DNA of 64,000 nt, from the NCBI GenBank assembly GCA_963698565.1, contig CAVORH010000006.1:147870-211869 (forward strand), in the 5' to 3' direction. Positions 18,432 through 30,242 of the stretch are shown piece after piece. The DNA comes from Sva-07 sp963698565. Its GTDB lineage: Bacteria > Actinomycetota > Acidimicrobiia > Acidimicrobiales > Ilumatobacteraceae. Under the pieces are notes generated by a model. It saw only the letters and a list, made by a program, of their open reading frames with translations. It was not told the DNA's origin and did not search any database. The position numbers were made by a program, and so were the translations under genes. Positions within the stretch are counted from its first letter, which is position 1, and each line of letters begins with the position of its first letter.

Positions 18432-19239
18432 TGGTCTGACCATAAGACCACTCCGTGAACGGCGTGTTTCCGACAGGTCACGGTCCGGCTCGGCACCGTC
18501 GCGCGTACGTCAGCCCAGAGGCCGAGCAGCCGGCCGGCGAGGAAGAGCGCGGCGACGACCATGAAGATCCGCACGAGTTGCTCGCCGCCGCGCACGGCGA
18601 GCTTGGCACCGAACCAGCCGCCGGCCATGAACCCGGCCGCGAGCACGAGCGCCGGCACCCACACGACGTCGCCCTGGACGATGAACACCGGCAGGGCGAA
18701 GAGCGTGACGACGAGGTTGACCAGCACCTTGACGTTGTTGGCCGTGACCAGGTCGTAGCCGGCGCGGGTCGAGCGCGGCGAGCAGCACGAGGCCGACACC
18801 GGCCTGGAACGCCCCGCCGTAGAACCCGATCCGGAAGACCACGGTCACCCAGGCGGCCACGGCTCGACGTCGAGCTTCGGCTTCGGCTTGAGGATCGTCA
18901 GGATCACGATCGGGATCATGAGGAAGCCGAAGACCGTCTCGAAGGTGTCGTCGGCGAGCTGGCTGATCGTGAACGACCCGATGAGCGAGCCGATCACCGT
19001 CGGGACGAGCACCCTGCCGGCGCCGCTGATGTCGGTCGCCTTCGAGCGGCGGAACGACGCGACGGCCGCGGCGCTGGAGGTGAGGATGCCGACGCGGTTC
19101 GAGCCGTTGGCCTGGTTGCCGGGCACACCGGCGAGTACGAGCAGCGGCACGGTCAGCGCCGAGCCGCCGCCGGCCATCGTGTTGATGATCCCCGCAGCAG
19201 CCCGCCGACGACGAGCAGCAGCGCCTCCCACCACGTCAC
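18428..19239 (-). CDS. TauE/SafE family membrane transporter (frame breaks)
   Basis: The composite product is a polytopic membrane protein of about 270 residues. The GTG at 19239 gives VTWWEALLLVVGGL, which after a frame change near 19195 continues IINTMAGGGSALTVPLLVLAG and ANGSNRVGILTSSAAAVASFRR, both classic TauE/SafE signatures. Later segments include RIGFYGGAFQAGVGLVLL, VKVLVNLVVTLFALPVFIV and FMAGGWFGAKLAVR. Frame changes lie near 18850 and 18775. The family exports organic acids or sulfite-type anions; the substrate here is unknown. Its stop overlaps the formamidase ATG. Confidence 0.8.
18431..18449. promoter_or_regulatory. GntR/FadR-type operator copy 2 (formamidase-urease unit)
   Basis: Read on the minus strand it is GGTCTTATGGTCAGACCAA, two mismatches from the best copy, with the intact palindrome TGGTCTGACCA at 18432-18442. 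Its last base is the A of the formamidase ATG. It therefore leaves no room for a normal ribosome binding site and lies within the 3' end of the TauE-like gene. Confidence 0.7.
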
Positions 19240-20696
19240 GAGGCTCGGCCCGAGCGCACCAGTCCGGGATCCGAGCCCGTCACAGGATCGGGTATTTGGC
19301 CCGATCCGGGAGGCCCAGCGGTGACGATCGCTTCGCCGAGCACCTGCGCCTCGGACCACAGTGCCTCTTCGTCGATCGTGGTCATCCGGAAGTCCTCGAC
19401 CACGACGGCGCCGTCGACCACGACGGTGTGGACACCGCGACCGTCGGCCGACCAGACCAACTGGTTCATCACGTTGTGCAGCGGCCGCCACTCGGGACGG
19501 TCGGTGTCGTGCAACACCAGGTCGGCGCGCTTGCCGACCTCGAGCGAGCCGATCTCGTCCTGCATCCCGATCGAGCGGGCACCGCCGAGGGTGGCCATCT
19601 CGTAGGCCTTCTCGGCGGGAAACATCTGCGGGTCCATCCGCCCGTCCTTGAACAGCCCGGCGACGAGGTAGGTGGCGCGCATCAGGTCGGAGTAGTTCGA
19701 GGCGTTGTTGCCGTCGGTGCCGATCGACACGTTGATCCCCCGCTGGACCATCTCGGGCATCTTGCCGATCTGCGTGACGCCGTAGCTCACCTTGAGCGCC
19801 GTGGTCGGGCAGTGCGCAACGCTCGTTCCCTTCGCGGCCATCACGTCGAGTTCGCTGTCGTCGACGTGCACGCAGTGCGTCATGCAGACGTCGTCGGCCA
19901 GCACCCCGATCTCGTCGAGGTGCACCATCGGTCGCTGGCCGAACTCGGCGATGAATCCATCGGGGTCGATCTTGGCCGGCGACATGTGGAAGCTCATGCC
20001 CACGTCGTGTTCGTCGGCGAGCGCCCGAGCGGCCTTCCAGAGTGGATCGGAACACGTCGTGTGTCCAACGACGGTCGACCACGCGCCGAGCCGACCGTCG
20101 GCGGCGGTGCGGTACCGCTCGAGTTGGTCCTGCAGACGGGCGATCGCCTCGTCGGTGTTCTGCTTGTAGACGTCGGGCTCCGGCGGCAGGTCCCACACCC
20201 ACGCACCGACCTTGCCCCGGATACCGATCGGGGTGAGCGCGTCGATCACCTCGTCGAGGAAACGGATCGTGCCCGCCTCCAGGAAGGTGGTCGTGCCGCT
20301 GCGGAGCATCTCGACCGCCGCGAGCTGCGCCGAGCATCGCTCGTCGGGCGCCTCGTCGTGCGGCGTAGAGGTTGGTGAGCCACACGAAGACGTTCTCCTC
20401 GAACGGGGTGTCGTCGGGGACGAACCACGGGTCAGCGGCTCACCGGTGATGTGGATGTGCGTGTTGATCATCCCCGGCGTCAACACGAAACGGTCGCCGC
20501 CGAGACGGCGCGCCGGGAGGAACCGTTGCTCGAGGTCGGCGGTCTTGCCGACGGCCACGATCACGCCGTCGTGGACGGCGACCGAGCCGCGGTGGATGAT
20601 GTCGCGGGTCTCGTTCATCGTGACGACGTACCAGGCGTCGATCAACAGGTCGACGGCGACGGGGGTGGTGGTTGATCGGTTGTCGGTGGAGGTCAT
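19236..20696 (-). CDS. TrzA/AtzA-like amidohydrolase (cyclic N-compound deaminase/hydrolase)
   Basis: A metal-dependent amidohydrolase of about 486 residues, of the cytosine-deaminase/chlorohydrolase branch. Metal and catalytic residues are visible: NTHIHITGE (HxH), SFHMSPAK, MTHCVHVDDSELD, and SIGTDGNNASNYSDL (Asp). The C-terminal ADLVLHDTDRPEW is typical. Such enzymes remove amino, alkylamino or halogen groups from N-heterocycles, or deaminate nucleoside-like thioethers. Two compensating frame changes (about 20430 and 20365) scramble a ~23-residue stretch that should read like FVWLTNLYAAHDEAP. ATGA overlaps link it to the methyltransferase and the TauE gene. The substrate is not known. Confidence 0.83.
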   Translation of the reverse strand: MTSTDNRSTTTPVAVDLLIDAWYVVTMNETRDIIHRGSVAVHDGVIVAVGKTADLEQRFLPARRLGGDRFVLTPGMINTHIHITGEPLTRGSSPTTPRSRRTSSCGSPTSTPHDEAPDERCSAQLAAVEMLRSGTTTFLEAGTIRFLDEVIDALTPIGIRGKVGAWVWDLPPEPDVYKQNTDEAIARLQDQLERYRTAADGRLGAWSTVVGHTTCSDPLWKAARALADEHDVGMSFHMSPAKIDPDGFIAEFGQRPMVHLDEIGVLADDVCMTHCVHVDDSELDVMAAKGTSVAHCPTTALKVSYGVTQIGKMPEMVQRGINVSIGTDGNNASNYSDLMRATYLVAGLFKDGRMDPQMFPAEKAYEMATLGGARSIGMQDEIGSLEVGKRADLVLHDTDRPEWRPLHNVMNQLVWSADGRGVHTVVVDGAVVVEDFRMTTIDEEALWSEAQVLGEAIVTAGPPGSGQIPDPVTGSDPGLVRSGRAS

Positions 20697-21797
20697 GAGT
20701 CAACGCTTTCGTGTGGTCCGGACGGATGGGTGGTTTCGAGGCGACGAAGGCTTCCTGGAAGCCGATCGGTTCGATGAGGCGGACGGCTTCGAAGCCGGCC
20801 GTTCGGAGACGGTCGGCCACGTCGCCGTAGCTGAGCGCTTCGCCGTGCACCGTGCTCGCCATCATCGTCACGCCCATCATCAGGGCGTGTCCGGCGAGCG
20901 AGCGCTGACGGTCGGCGAAGTAGTCCGACAGCACGACGCGCCCGCCCGGCTCGAGCGCCCGGAACGCACGGTCGATCAGACCCCCCGCTCGTTCGGCGCC
21001 CTCGGCTCGACAGATGTGGCCGAGCACCACCAGGTCGTAGTGGTCGGCCTCGAGCTCGATCTCGTGGAAGTCGCCCGGGCGGAGCTCGACCCGGTCGGAC
21101 AGCTCGCGCTCGGTCAGCTTGCGCGGCGGCGACGTCGATCACGCCCGGCAGGTCGTTGACCACTGCGGTGGCCTCGGGGTTCGCCGTCAGGATCGCCGTC
21201 GCCCACGGGGCCCCACCGGCACCGAGTTCGAGCACCCTCGGCGCGTCGAGCGCCGAGTAGCGGATGAAGCGGTCGGCACGACCTGCCATCCGCGAAATCG
21301 TCGTGAACGTTCCCTCGACCAGCGGCACGTAGAAGGCCACCGGGTCGTCGTCGACCGGGGCGGCGGGGCGCCCGGTGCGCACGGTCTCGGTGAGTTGCTG
21401 CCAGTTGCTGAGCGGCCCCGGTGACACCGGTACGAGTGCGCTCATCGACGCCGCACCGTCGGTGGTCAGATAGCGGCGAGCGGTGTCGTTCAGTTCGAAT
21501 CGCCCGAAACGCTGATCGAGGAGGTGCGTGGCGACGACACCCTCGAGCAGCGTCGTGAGGTGCGGTGCCGAGACGCCGAGATCGTCGGCGAGCTCGGCAC
21601 CCGTCGAAGGGCCCGAGTCGTTCGAGCGCGTCGAAGACACCGAGTTCGATCGCCGAGACGAGCACGTGGAACCGGCCGTAGCCCTCGATGACATCCCACA
21701 CGGGCGCGGCGGGGGGCGGCTTGTAGTCGGTGAACGGTCGACCGGTACGGGCGATCGTGTGGGTCGTCTTGAGTTCCGGATAGGCGGCGTCGCGCAT
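20693..21797 (-). CDS. SAM-dependent O/N-methyltransferase with N-terminal winged-helix dimerisation domain (frame breaks)
   Basis: The composite protein of about 365 residues has a plant-OMT-like dimerisation domain (FHVLVSAIELGVFDAL, LADDLGVSAPHLTTLLEGVV, YLTTDGAASM). A Rossmann methyltransferase domain follows, with the SAM motif VLELGAGGAPWATAIL, DLPGVIDVA, and FRALEPGGRVVLSDYF. Frame changes are near 21610, 21115 and close to the end. It starts at 21797, directly overlapping the stop of the dehydrogenase gene, and its stop overlaps the amidohydrolase ATG. The acceptor substrate is unknown. A methyltransferase in a catabolic unit may move methyl groups from a methylated heterocycle, which is an inference. 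Confidence 0.72.
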
Positions 21798-22825
21798 CAC
21801 GGTCGCAGCACGATCTTGCCGATCACATCGTTGGCTTCGAGACGTTTGTGGGCCGCCGCGGCATCGCCGAGCGGATACTGCTCGTCGATCGCCGCGGTGA
21901 AGTCGCCGGCACAGTACGCCTGCCAGGTCGGACCGAACTCCTCAGGCGGATACGGATCGGAACCGAGGATGTTGGTGCCCCTGTGGAACACGTAGCCGAG
22001 ACTGGGAATCGTCGCCTCGTCGCCGCTGGTGTTGCCGCAGCAGACCAGCCGCCCACCGGGGGCGATGCGCAACACCGACGGCGCGAAGAGCGCATACCGA
22101 CATGGTCGAGCACGATCGACGCCGCGTCCGTCGGTGACCTCGCGAGCCCGCGGTGACGTCGCCGGTGCGATTGTTGAGCACGTGGGTGGCGCCGACTGCT
22201 TCGGCCAGCGCCAGCTTGTCGGTGTACCCGCCGGTTGCGAGCACCGTCGCACCGGCCTCCACGGCGAGTTGGATCGCCGCGACCGACACCCCACTCCGGC
22301 CGCGTGGATCAGCACGGTCTCGCCCTCGGCGAGTTCGCCGACAGGAAAGAGTGCGTGTGACGCGGTGAGGAAGCAGGTCGGGAACGTGGCGGCGTGCTCG
22401 ATCGGTACGTCGTCGGGGACGGGGTACACATGGCTCGCGGGCACGAGACAAAGTTCGGCGTAGCCACCGGCGACGGTGCCACCGATGACGCCGAGTTCGC
22501 CGTAGAGGTCGCCCATGCCTGCGAGCTTCGAGCGGTCGTCGACGCCGGCGAGCGACGGATCGACCACCACTCGGTCGCCGATTGCGACGTCGGTGACGTC
22601 GGCGCCGACCTCGATCACCGTGCCGGCGACATCCATCCCGGCCGTGTGCGGCAGCGTGTAGCCGGGGAGCGTGTAGTAGCCCGCCCGCTGGACGAGATCG
22701 AGACGGTTGAGCGCACAGGCCTCGACGCCGACGACCACGTCGACCGGACCGGGCTCGGGGTCGGCGACGTCGCGGTACTCCAGGACCTCGACGCTGCCGT
22801 GCTCGTCGTAGTTGACTGCCTTCAT
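21797..22825 (-). CDS. MDR-family quinone oxidoreductase / alcohol dehydrogenase-like (frame breaks)
   Basis: The product (about 343 residues) is a medium-chain dehydrogenase: MKAVNYDEHGSVEVLEYRDV, ALNRLDLVQRAGYY, AGMDVAGTVIEVGADVTDVAIGDRV and GGYAELCLVPASH. In the nucleotide-binding half it reads SVAAIQLAVEAGATVLATGGYTDKLALAEAVGATHVLN. That central segment is in another frame between about 22295 and 22150. The structural-zinc cysteines of true alcohol dehydrogenases are not seen, so a quinone-reductase-like NADPH enzyme is more likely. A GGAGGC ribosome binding site precedes ATG 22825, which overlaps the AKR stop. Confidence 0.78.
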   Translation of the reverse strand: MKAVNYDEHGSVEVLEYRDVADPEPGPVDVVVGVEACALNRLDLVQRAGYYTLPGYTLPHTAGMDVAGTVIEVGADVTDVAIGDRVVVDPSLAGVDDRSKLAGMGDLYGELGVIGGTVAGGYAELCLVPASHVYPVPDDVPIEHAATFPTCFLTASHALFPVGELAEGETVLIHAAGVGCRSRRSNSPWRPVRRCSQPAGTPTSWRWPKQSAPPTCSTIAPATSPRAREVTDGRGVDRARPCRYALFAPSVLRIAPGGRLVCCGNTSGDEATIPSLGYVFHRGTNILGSDPYPPEEFGPTWQAYCAGDFTAAIDEQYPLGDAAAAHKRLEANDVIGKIVLRP

Positions 22826-23879
22826 CGGGTGCCTCCGGTGGTGGATTGGGGGGTGGGACGGGAGACGAGTCGTCGCCGGGCGGTCGTCGGACAGGCCCTG
22901 GTGGGCTCCGGCCGCGGTCGGCGACGTTGAGGTCGTACCGGTTCGACGACGCCGTCGATCGCGTCGAGCACATCGTTCGACAACGTCACGTCGGCAACGG
23001 CGAGCAGATCGTCGAGCTGTTCCTCGGTGCGAGGGCCGATCAGCGCCGAGGTGACCGCAGGGTGCTCGACCGCCCAACCGAGTGCGAGCTGCGCGCCGAG
23101 CGTCGACCCGGCGTCGTCGGCGATGCGCTGCAACTGCTCGACCGCAGCGTGCTTGCGGGCGTTCTGACCGTCGAAGTGATCGGGGTTGGTCATGGCCCGC
23201 GAGCCGGCGGGAGCCGCCCTGGTACTTCCCGGTGAGCCAGCCGCCCGCCAACGGGCTCCCAACGAGCACCCCGAGGCCGTGGCGCTCGCACATGGGCAGC
23301 ACGACACGTTCGATCCCACGGGCGAGGATCAAGTAGGGCGGCTGCTCGGTGTGTGGCCCGGCGACGCGGCGCCGATCGGCGACCCAGCGGGTCTCGACGA
23401 TCTCCTCGGCCGGGAAGGTCGACGTGCCCCAGGCGAGGATCTTGCCTACCGCGAACCAGGTCGGTCAGCGCATCGATCGTCTCGGCGATGTCGGTCGCCG
23501 GGTCGGGACGATGCACCTGGTAGAGGTCGATGCGGTCGGTGTCGAGCCGGCGCAGGCTGCCCTCGACCGCGGTGCGGATCCAGCGGCGGGAGTTTCCCCG
23601 TTGGTTGCGGTCGTCGCCCATCGGGTTGTGGAACTTGGTGGCGAGCACGACGTCGTCACGGCGTCCGCGCAGCGCATCGCCGACGATCTCCTCGCTCTCA
23701 CCGAAGGCGTAGACGTCGGCGGTGTCGACGAGGTTGATGCCAGCGTCGAGCGCTCGGTGCACGATGCGCGCACAGGCATCGCGATCGGTGTTCCCCCATG
23801 CCCCCAGCACCATCGTGCCGAGCCCGAGCGTCGACACCTGGATGCCGGTGCGGCCGAGCGTGCGGTACTGCATGGTCAT
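22822..23879 (-). CDS. Aldo/keto reductase (frame breaks)
   Basis: The N-terminal half is clear: MQYRTLGRTGIQVSTLGLGT, the catalytic Asp/Tyr segment INLVDTADVYAFGESEEIVG, DDVVLATKFHNPMG, and RRLDTDRIDLYQVHRPDP with the active-site His. The second half continues in other frames with ERHGLGVLVGSPLAGGWLTGKY, TLGAQLALGWAVEHPAVTSALIGPRT and LSNDVLDAIDGVVEP. Changes are near 23450, 23330 and 23205, and the last ~35 residues are uncertain. It uses NADPH to reduce carbonyl substrates. The protein seen belongs to the 'AKR7/11-like' oxidoreductase group; the physiological substrate is unknown. Confidence 0.78.
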
Positions 23880-23898
23880 CGCAACGGCTCCGATCGGT

Positions 23899-25277
23899 TC
23901 AGGTGGCGTCGTGGTGCGGCCACGGACTCGGGACGGTCAGGCCACTTCGCTCGAGCAGGCCCCGCTGGCGGTCGGCGGCCTCGGCGAACAGTGCGTCGGT
24001 GTCCAGGGTGAGCACCCGGCCGTCGCCGACGACGTGCCGGCCGGCGATGTAGACATCGCGGACGCTGCGCCCGTCGGTGCCCCACACCAGTTGCGTGGCG
24101 ATCTCACCAGCGCGGCGACCAGCCGGGGGTGTCGGTTCGGTGAATCACCAGGTCGGCCTGCTTCCCGGGCTCGATCGACCCGATGCGGTCGCCGAGCCCG
24201 ATCGCTTCGGCGCCGCCGATCGTCGCCAGCGCGAACACCTCGTGCGCGCCGAATCTCGTCGGGTCGAGGCGAGCGTCGCGGGCGATCCCGGCGGCGAGTG
24301 CGGCCGTGCGCAGCACGTCGATCGAGTCGCCGGCGTTCGCAGCGTCGCAGCCGAGCGCCACCCGGCCGCCACGCTCGACGATCTCGGCGTGGCGGCTGTT
24401 CGCGAACACGCCCTGTCCGAGGCGAAGATACGCCCACGGGCAGTAGGCGATCGCCGTACCGGACGAGAGCACGAGGTCGACCTCGGCGTCGTCGAGCCAG
24501 ACGCCATGGCCGATCAGCAGGTGCTCGCCGAGCACCCCGAGGTCGTCGAGATGCTCGACCGGGCGTCGACCCGACCGCTCGAGGTAGCGCTCGGGGTCGG
24601 ACGAGGTGGGCGACAGGTGCATCGTCATCCCGGTGCCGAGTTCACGGGCGAGGTCGGCCGCGCCGGCGAGCAACGCATCCGAGGCGAGGTCGTGACCGAC
24701 CAGCGTCACCCAGCCCTCGACCAGGCCGCCCGACGGGTACGCCTCGACCATCGCGCGTTGCCGGTCGAGTACCTCCGGTGCCGGCGCCGCGTACGGGACC
24801 GGCGTCGATGTCCCAGCCCCACACCCCGATCGTTCGCGCAGTCCGACGGTCTGGAGCCCTCCGCGACGGCGTCAGCGTCGGCGACGGTGCCGGCCTCGAC
24901 CACCGTGGTCACGCCGTTGAGCACCGCCTCGACCGCGGCGACCATGGCCGACACCTCGTCGTCGCGCGTTTCGTGGGCGTCGTGGATCGGCACCGACCAG
25001 TCGAAGATCGCCGCACCGGACGGCAACAGTCGGGGATGCAGCACCGAACCAGCGGATCACCGGTGAGGTGCTGGTGGGCATCGATCATCCCGGGCGTCAC
25101 GACGCAACCAGCGACGTCGACGATCGTGGCGTCGGGGTGCGCAGCCGACAGCGCGGTCGTCGAACCGACCGCGACGATGCGTTCGCCGTCGAGGGCGACG
25201 GCCCCTCCGCGGAGCACATCGCGGGTGCGGTTCATCGTGACGACGTCGCCGCCGACGAGCATCGTCGGTCCGCTCAC
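23899..25277 (-). CDS. Second TrzA/AtzA-like amidohydrolase (frame breaks)
   Basis: A second member of the cyclic-nitrogen amidohydrolase family. It starts at GTG 25277 (MSGPTMLVGGDVVTMNRTRDVLRGG) and has the HxH motif MIDAHQHLTGD. It continues EVSAMVAAVEAVLNGVTTVVEAGT, MTMHLSPTSSDPERYLE, IGHGVWLDDAEVDLV, ALGCDAANAGDSIDVLRT (catalytic Asp) and PGKQADLVIHRTDTPGWS. It ends DALFAEAADRQRGLLE. Frame changes are near 25040, 24845, 24790, 24750 and 24100. It is about 35-40% like the first amidohydrolase by eye and keeps all metal ligands, so a different substrate or a consecutive step is plausible. Its GTG overlaps the permease stop. Confidence 0.78.
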
Positions 25278-26206
25278 TTCAACCCGCGTATGAAGGGTTG
25301 CGCCAGCGCGTGCGGGGCCGCACCCGTGTCGCGAAGATCGACATGGCGAGAATCGTCACGACGAACGGCAGCGATGCCAGCAGGTCGCCGTCGAGCTCGT
25401 AGCCGAGCACGGGCAGCGACAAGCGGAACGAGCGCACCGCCCGAACAGCAGACAGCCCGCGATCGTGCCGCGGAGCGTCCAGCCGCCGAAGATCACCGCG
25501 GCGATGCGATGAACCCGCGTCCGCCGATCATCGAGTCCTCGAACCGGCCGACGGCGGCGAGCAGGAGGTACGCGCCGCCGAGCCCGGCGGTCAGCCCGGC
25601 GAGGTAGATCGCCTGACGGCGGCGCGTGTTGACGTGGAGACCCGACACGTCGGCCGCCTGCGGGTCCTCGCCGATGGCCCGCACCTCGAGGCCCCACCGG
25701 GTCCGGTACACGAGCCACCAGACGAGCGGGACGAGCGGGTAGACCAGGTAGAGCGGCCACGGCTGGTCGAACAGCGCCGGGCCGACCAGCGGGATGTCCG
25801 AGAGCAGCGGGATCGCACGTGGACGCGGCCGCGAGTGACCGGGTCGAGGTCGGACGCCAGGAAGCCGACGAGTCCGAGCACGAGCACGTTGAGCACCAGC
25901 CCGACGACGAACTGGTCGGCGGCAGGCGGTGACTGATGTTCGCCTGCACCGAGCGCGACGAGCAGGCCGGCGAGCGCCGCAGACGAGCGCCACCACGTCG
26001 TGCCGGTGAGTCGTCGCCGACGGCCGCGGCGAACGCTCCGGCGAGCATCATCCCCTCGAGCGAGATGTTGATCGTGCCCGCCTTCTCGGCCACGAGCTCA
26101 CCCGAGGCGCCGAAGGCAGCAGCACGACCGCGAGCGTGACCGCGTTGCGGTACGCGCTCTCTTCGTGGTCGCGATGTCGCCGAGGGCGACAGAAGTCGCC
26201 CATCAT
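25274..26206 (-). CDS. BMP-type ABC importer permease 2 (frame breaks)
   Basis: The composite sequence contains GELVAEKAGTINISLEGMMLAGAFAAAVG, which is the hallmark of the second permease in BMP/nucleoside-type importers (YufQ/BmpG-like). It also has NVLVLGLVGFLASDL, WPLYLVYPLVPLVWWLVYRT, WGLEVRAIGEDPQAADVSGLHV, YLAGLTAGLGGAYLLLAAVGRF and VIFGGWTLRGTIAGCLLFG. It ends FIRGLK. At least seven frame changes occur. It starts at ATG 26206 or 26203. It would form the membrane channel with permease 1 for import of a nucleoside- or heterocycle-like solute. Confidence 0.8.
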
Positions 26207-26214
26207 GGCGCCCG

Positions 26215-27367
26215 TCACGCGCGGCGAGCGCGCGGCGGCGCTCGCGGAGGTAGAGGATCGCCGGCGGTATCAGGAGCGCCAGGACGAGCAGTCCCTGCAC
26301 GACGTCGGCGATCTGGCGCTCGACGCCGGTGGCGGCGAGGAAGCCGGAACCGGTCCGCAGCCTGCCGAACACGAGCGCCACGATCATCGCGACCGGACCC
26401 GCTGGCGGGCGACGAGCGCGACGAGCAGCCCGCGAAGCCGATCCCGACGCCGAATTCGGGGACGAGCTGGTAGTTGCCGAAGTCGCCACCGGCGAGCATC
26501 ATCCCGCCGGCGAGGCCGGCGAACCACCGGAGACCAACATCGCCCCGACCCGTAGCGCCGATCGGACCCCGGCGCGCTGGGCCGTGCGGGGTTCCGGCCG
26601 AGCATCCCGATCCGGAACCCCACGAGGACCGTGCGAGGACGATCGCAGGATCGCCGCCACGGCGAGGGCGACGAAGACCGAGATCGGGAACTCGTTGCCG
26701 AACACCGTGACCCGTGGGAGTCGGGTGTCGGCGGCGAGCGGTTCGCTCACTGTTGCGGTTGGCCCGCCCCTCGCGAGGCGGGCGAGCAGGATCCACGTGT
26801 GCGGAGACCGCAGCCCATCAGCTGGGCCGCAACCGTGCCCATCAGCAGCGTGGTCAGCACCTCGGGGACCTTGCGCCAGTACCGCAGACACCGGCGATGC
26901 CGGCCCAGATCGCACCGCCGACGACGCCGACACGATCGAGCAGCGACCAACACGACGGGCCCGGCCCGCCGAGCCCGGCGCCGACGTAGGCGGCGAAACA
27001 GGCGCCCATGACCAGCTGGCCCTCCTGGCCGATGTTGACCAGGCCGGCCCGCGGCTGACGATCGTGCCCAGCGCGACGAGCAGGATCGGAGCGGCGACGC
27101 CGAGCGTTCAGCCCCATCGGCCGGGCTCGCGCAGGCTGCCGTCGAGCAGCGGCGGTGAACACGTTGGTCCACGAGCCGCCGGTGAGCGCGACGAGCACGC
27201 CGCGATGGCGAGCGCGGCTGCGATGCGACACGACGTAGAGGATGACGACCTCGCCCGGACGTGAACCGAATCGCGGCGACCGGCGCGGGCGTGCGGCACG
27301 GCGGCGACTCGGCAGGTCGGGGGACGAGCGCTCGCGCGTGGTCGACGTCGCGCCGCGGTCCTCGCGG

Positions 27368-27371
<4 letters not shown>
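26215..27371 (-). CDS. BMP-type ABC importer permease 1 (frame breaks)
   Basis: Segments from several frames assemble a permease of about 380 residues: VALTGGSWTNVFTA, DGSLREPGRWG, RAGLVNIGQEGQLVMGACFAAYVGAG, KVPEVLTTLLMGTVAAQLMG, TVFGNEFPISVFVALAVAAIL, GFRIGMLGRNP, AGGMMLAGGDFGNYQLVPEF and QIADVVQGLLVLALLIPPAILY. The NIGQEGQ motif is diagnostic of the first permease in BMP-dependent importers. The ATG at 27371 overlaps the end of the ATPase gene. The exact C-terminus is uncertain because of a frame change near 26240. Confidence 0.8.
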
Positions 27372-28960
<1,589 letters not shown>

Positions 28961-28968
<8 letters not shown>

Positions 28969-30154
28969 CGTACGCCTCGCCGGCGATGCGCCGAGGTGAT
29001 CGGCGAGCTCGCCGCTGGCGACCAGGGCGTAGGCATCGTCCATCGCGTCCTGCTGCTCGGGGGTGGCGTCGCAGATCACCGCACCGGCTCGGGGTCCTCA
29101 CCCGGAGAAGACGATGATGTCGCCCTCGTTGAACGAGCCGTCGACGATCAGCGGGAAGACCGCCCGGACGTAGTCGCCACCGTCGAACTGGACGGCGATG
29201 TCCTAGTGAGGTCTCCTCGCGGGTGCAGACGTCCGACGCGCCGGCGCTCATGGTGATGAGGCCGGCCTCGTTGGCCAGCTGGACGACCGGCTCGTGGGCG
29301 CCACCGAGGTACGGGTAGACGGCGTCGGCGCCCTCGTCGACGGCGTTCTGAAGGCCGCGGTGGCGTTCGGCGATGTTGTCGAAGTCGAACGGGAAGTCAC
29401 CGGTCGGCACGTAGGTCATCGTGAACGACTCGGTCGACCGTCTCGAGACCGAGCTCGAACGCGAGGTACGTGCTCGATCTCGAAGCCGAGGTCGCAGCAG
29501 CCGAGGAAGTCGACCGAGTCGCCGCCGCCTCGTGCAGCGGAGCCCGGTCGCGTACACCGGCGGTGTAGTCGATGTCGGCACCGTTGTCGGCTCTGGAGGT
29601 AGACCCGGCGTCTCCGGGAAGCCGGCACCGCAGTTGCAGTACCAGAAGATGTCGGGGTACTGCTCGGCGAGGTCGGGCAGCGGCTCGGCGATCTCGCTCG
29701 CTCCGACGATGATGATGTCGACGCCCTGCTGGGCGAGGTTCGCGAGGTCGGTCGCGGCGTCGGCGGCGTCGATGTTGTCGACGACGATCAGCTCGCCGAA
29801 TCCGTTCTCGGCGGAGAAGTGCTCCGCCGCTTCGACGACTGCCTGGTAGTAGGCACCGTCGTCGCGGGGACCGGCGGCGGCGATGCCGATGACGACCTCG
29901 CCGTCGCCGTTGGCGTCGAACGCCAAGATGTCTCCGCTCCCGACGACGCGTCGGTGGTCTCGGCATCGCGTCGGTGGTCTCGGCATCGCGTCCGTGGTCT
30001 CGGCCGCGCCTCGGTGCTGGCGGGCGCTCGGTCGCCGTCGCTCCGCTGCCCGAGTCGTCGTCGCTGCCGCAGGCCGCGAGCACGAGCGCGCAGGCGGCAA
30101 GGCCGGCGACCGCTCCGTGGAGACGGCTACGCCGTCGCTGGTCCTCGTGTTCAT
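28961..30154 (-). CDS. BMP-family substrate-binding lipoprotein (frame breaks)
   Basis: This is the extracellular solute receptor of the importer. The start at 30154 (MNTRTSDG) runs, after a frame change near 30115, into GLAACALVLAACGSDDDSGSG, a lipoprotein signal with the lipobox Cys. The mature part reads GDGEVVIGIAAAGPRDDGAYYQAVVEAAEHFSAENG, NLAQQGVDIIIVGASEIAEPL, YPDIFWYCNCGAGFPET, FPFDFDNIAERHRGLQNAVDEGADAVYPYLGG and ANEAGLITMSAG. This is the BMP/PnrA fold used for nucleosides, purines, riboflavin and similar ligands. An ETTDA linker repeat precedes the domain. Operator copy 3 lies 23 bp upstream of the ATG. Confidence 0.83.
29951..30010. repeat. 20-bp tandem repeat in the lipoprotein linker
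   Basis: Three copies of a 20-bp unit (TCGGTGGTCTCGGCATCGCG and variants) encode an ETTDA-type linker on the minus strand. A unit of 20 rather than 21 bp moves the frame at each copy. This suggests the same base is missing from each copy. Confidence 0.7.
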
Positions 30155-30176
30155 CGCTGGTTCTCCTCCTCGTTGT

Positions 30177-30195
30177 GGCCTGATGGTCAGACCAT
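30177..30195. promoter_or_regulatory. GntR/FadR-type operator copy 3 (importer unit)
   Basis: GGCCTGATGGTCAGACCAT has one mismatch to the best copy and contains the 13-bp palindrome ATGGTCAGACCAT. It lies in the gap between the second Rieske gene and the lipoprotein gene, 23 bp upstream of the lipoprotein ATG. Confidence 0.78.
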
Positions 30196-30242
30196 TCGGC
30201 GATGGTAATCATCGCAGATTTCGTGGGTGTTACGGGACGACG

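Noticed and set aside
29951..30010. Possible CRISPR-like repeat
   Set aside because: The units are adjacent 20-bp tandem copies without spacers and code for a lipoprotein linker.
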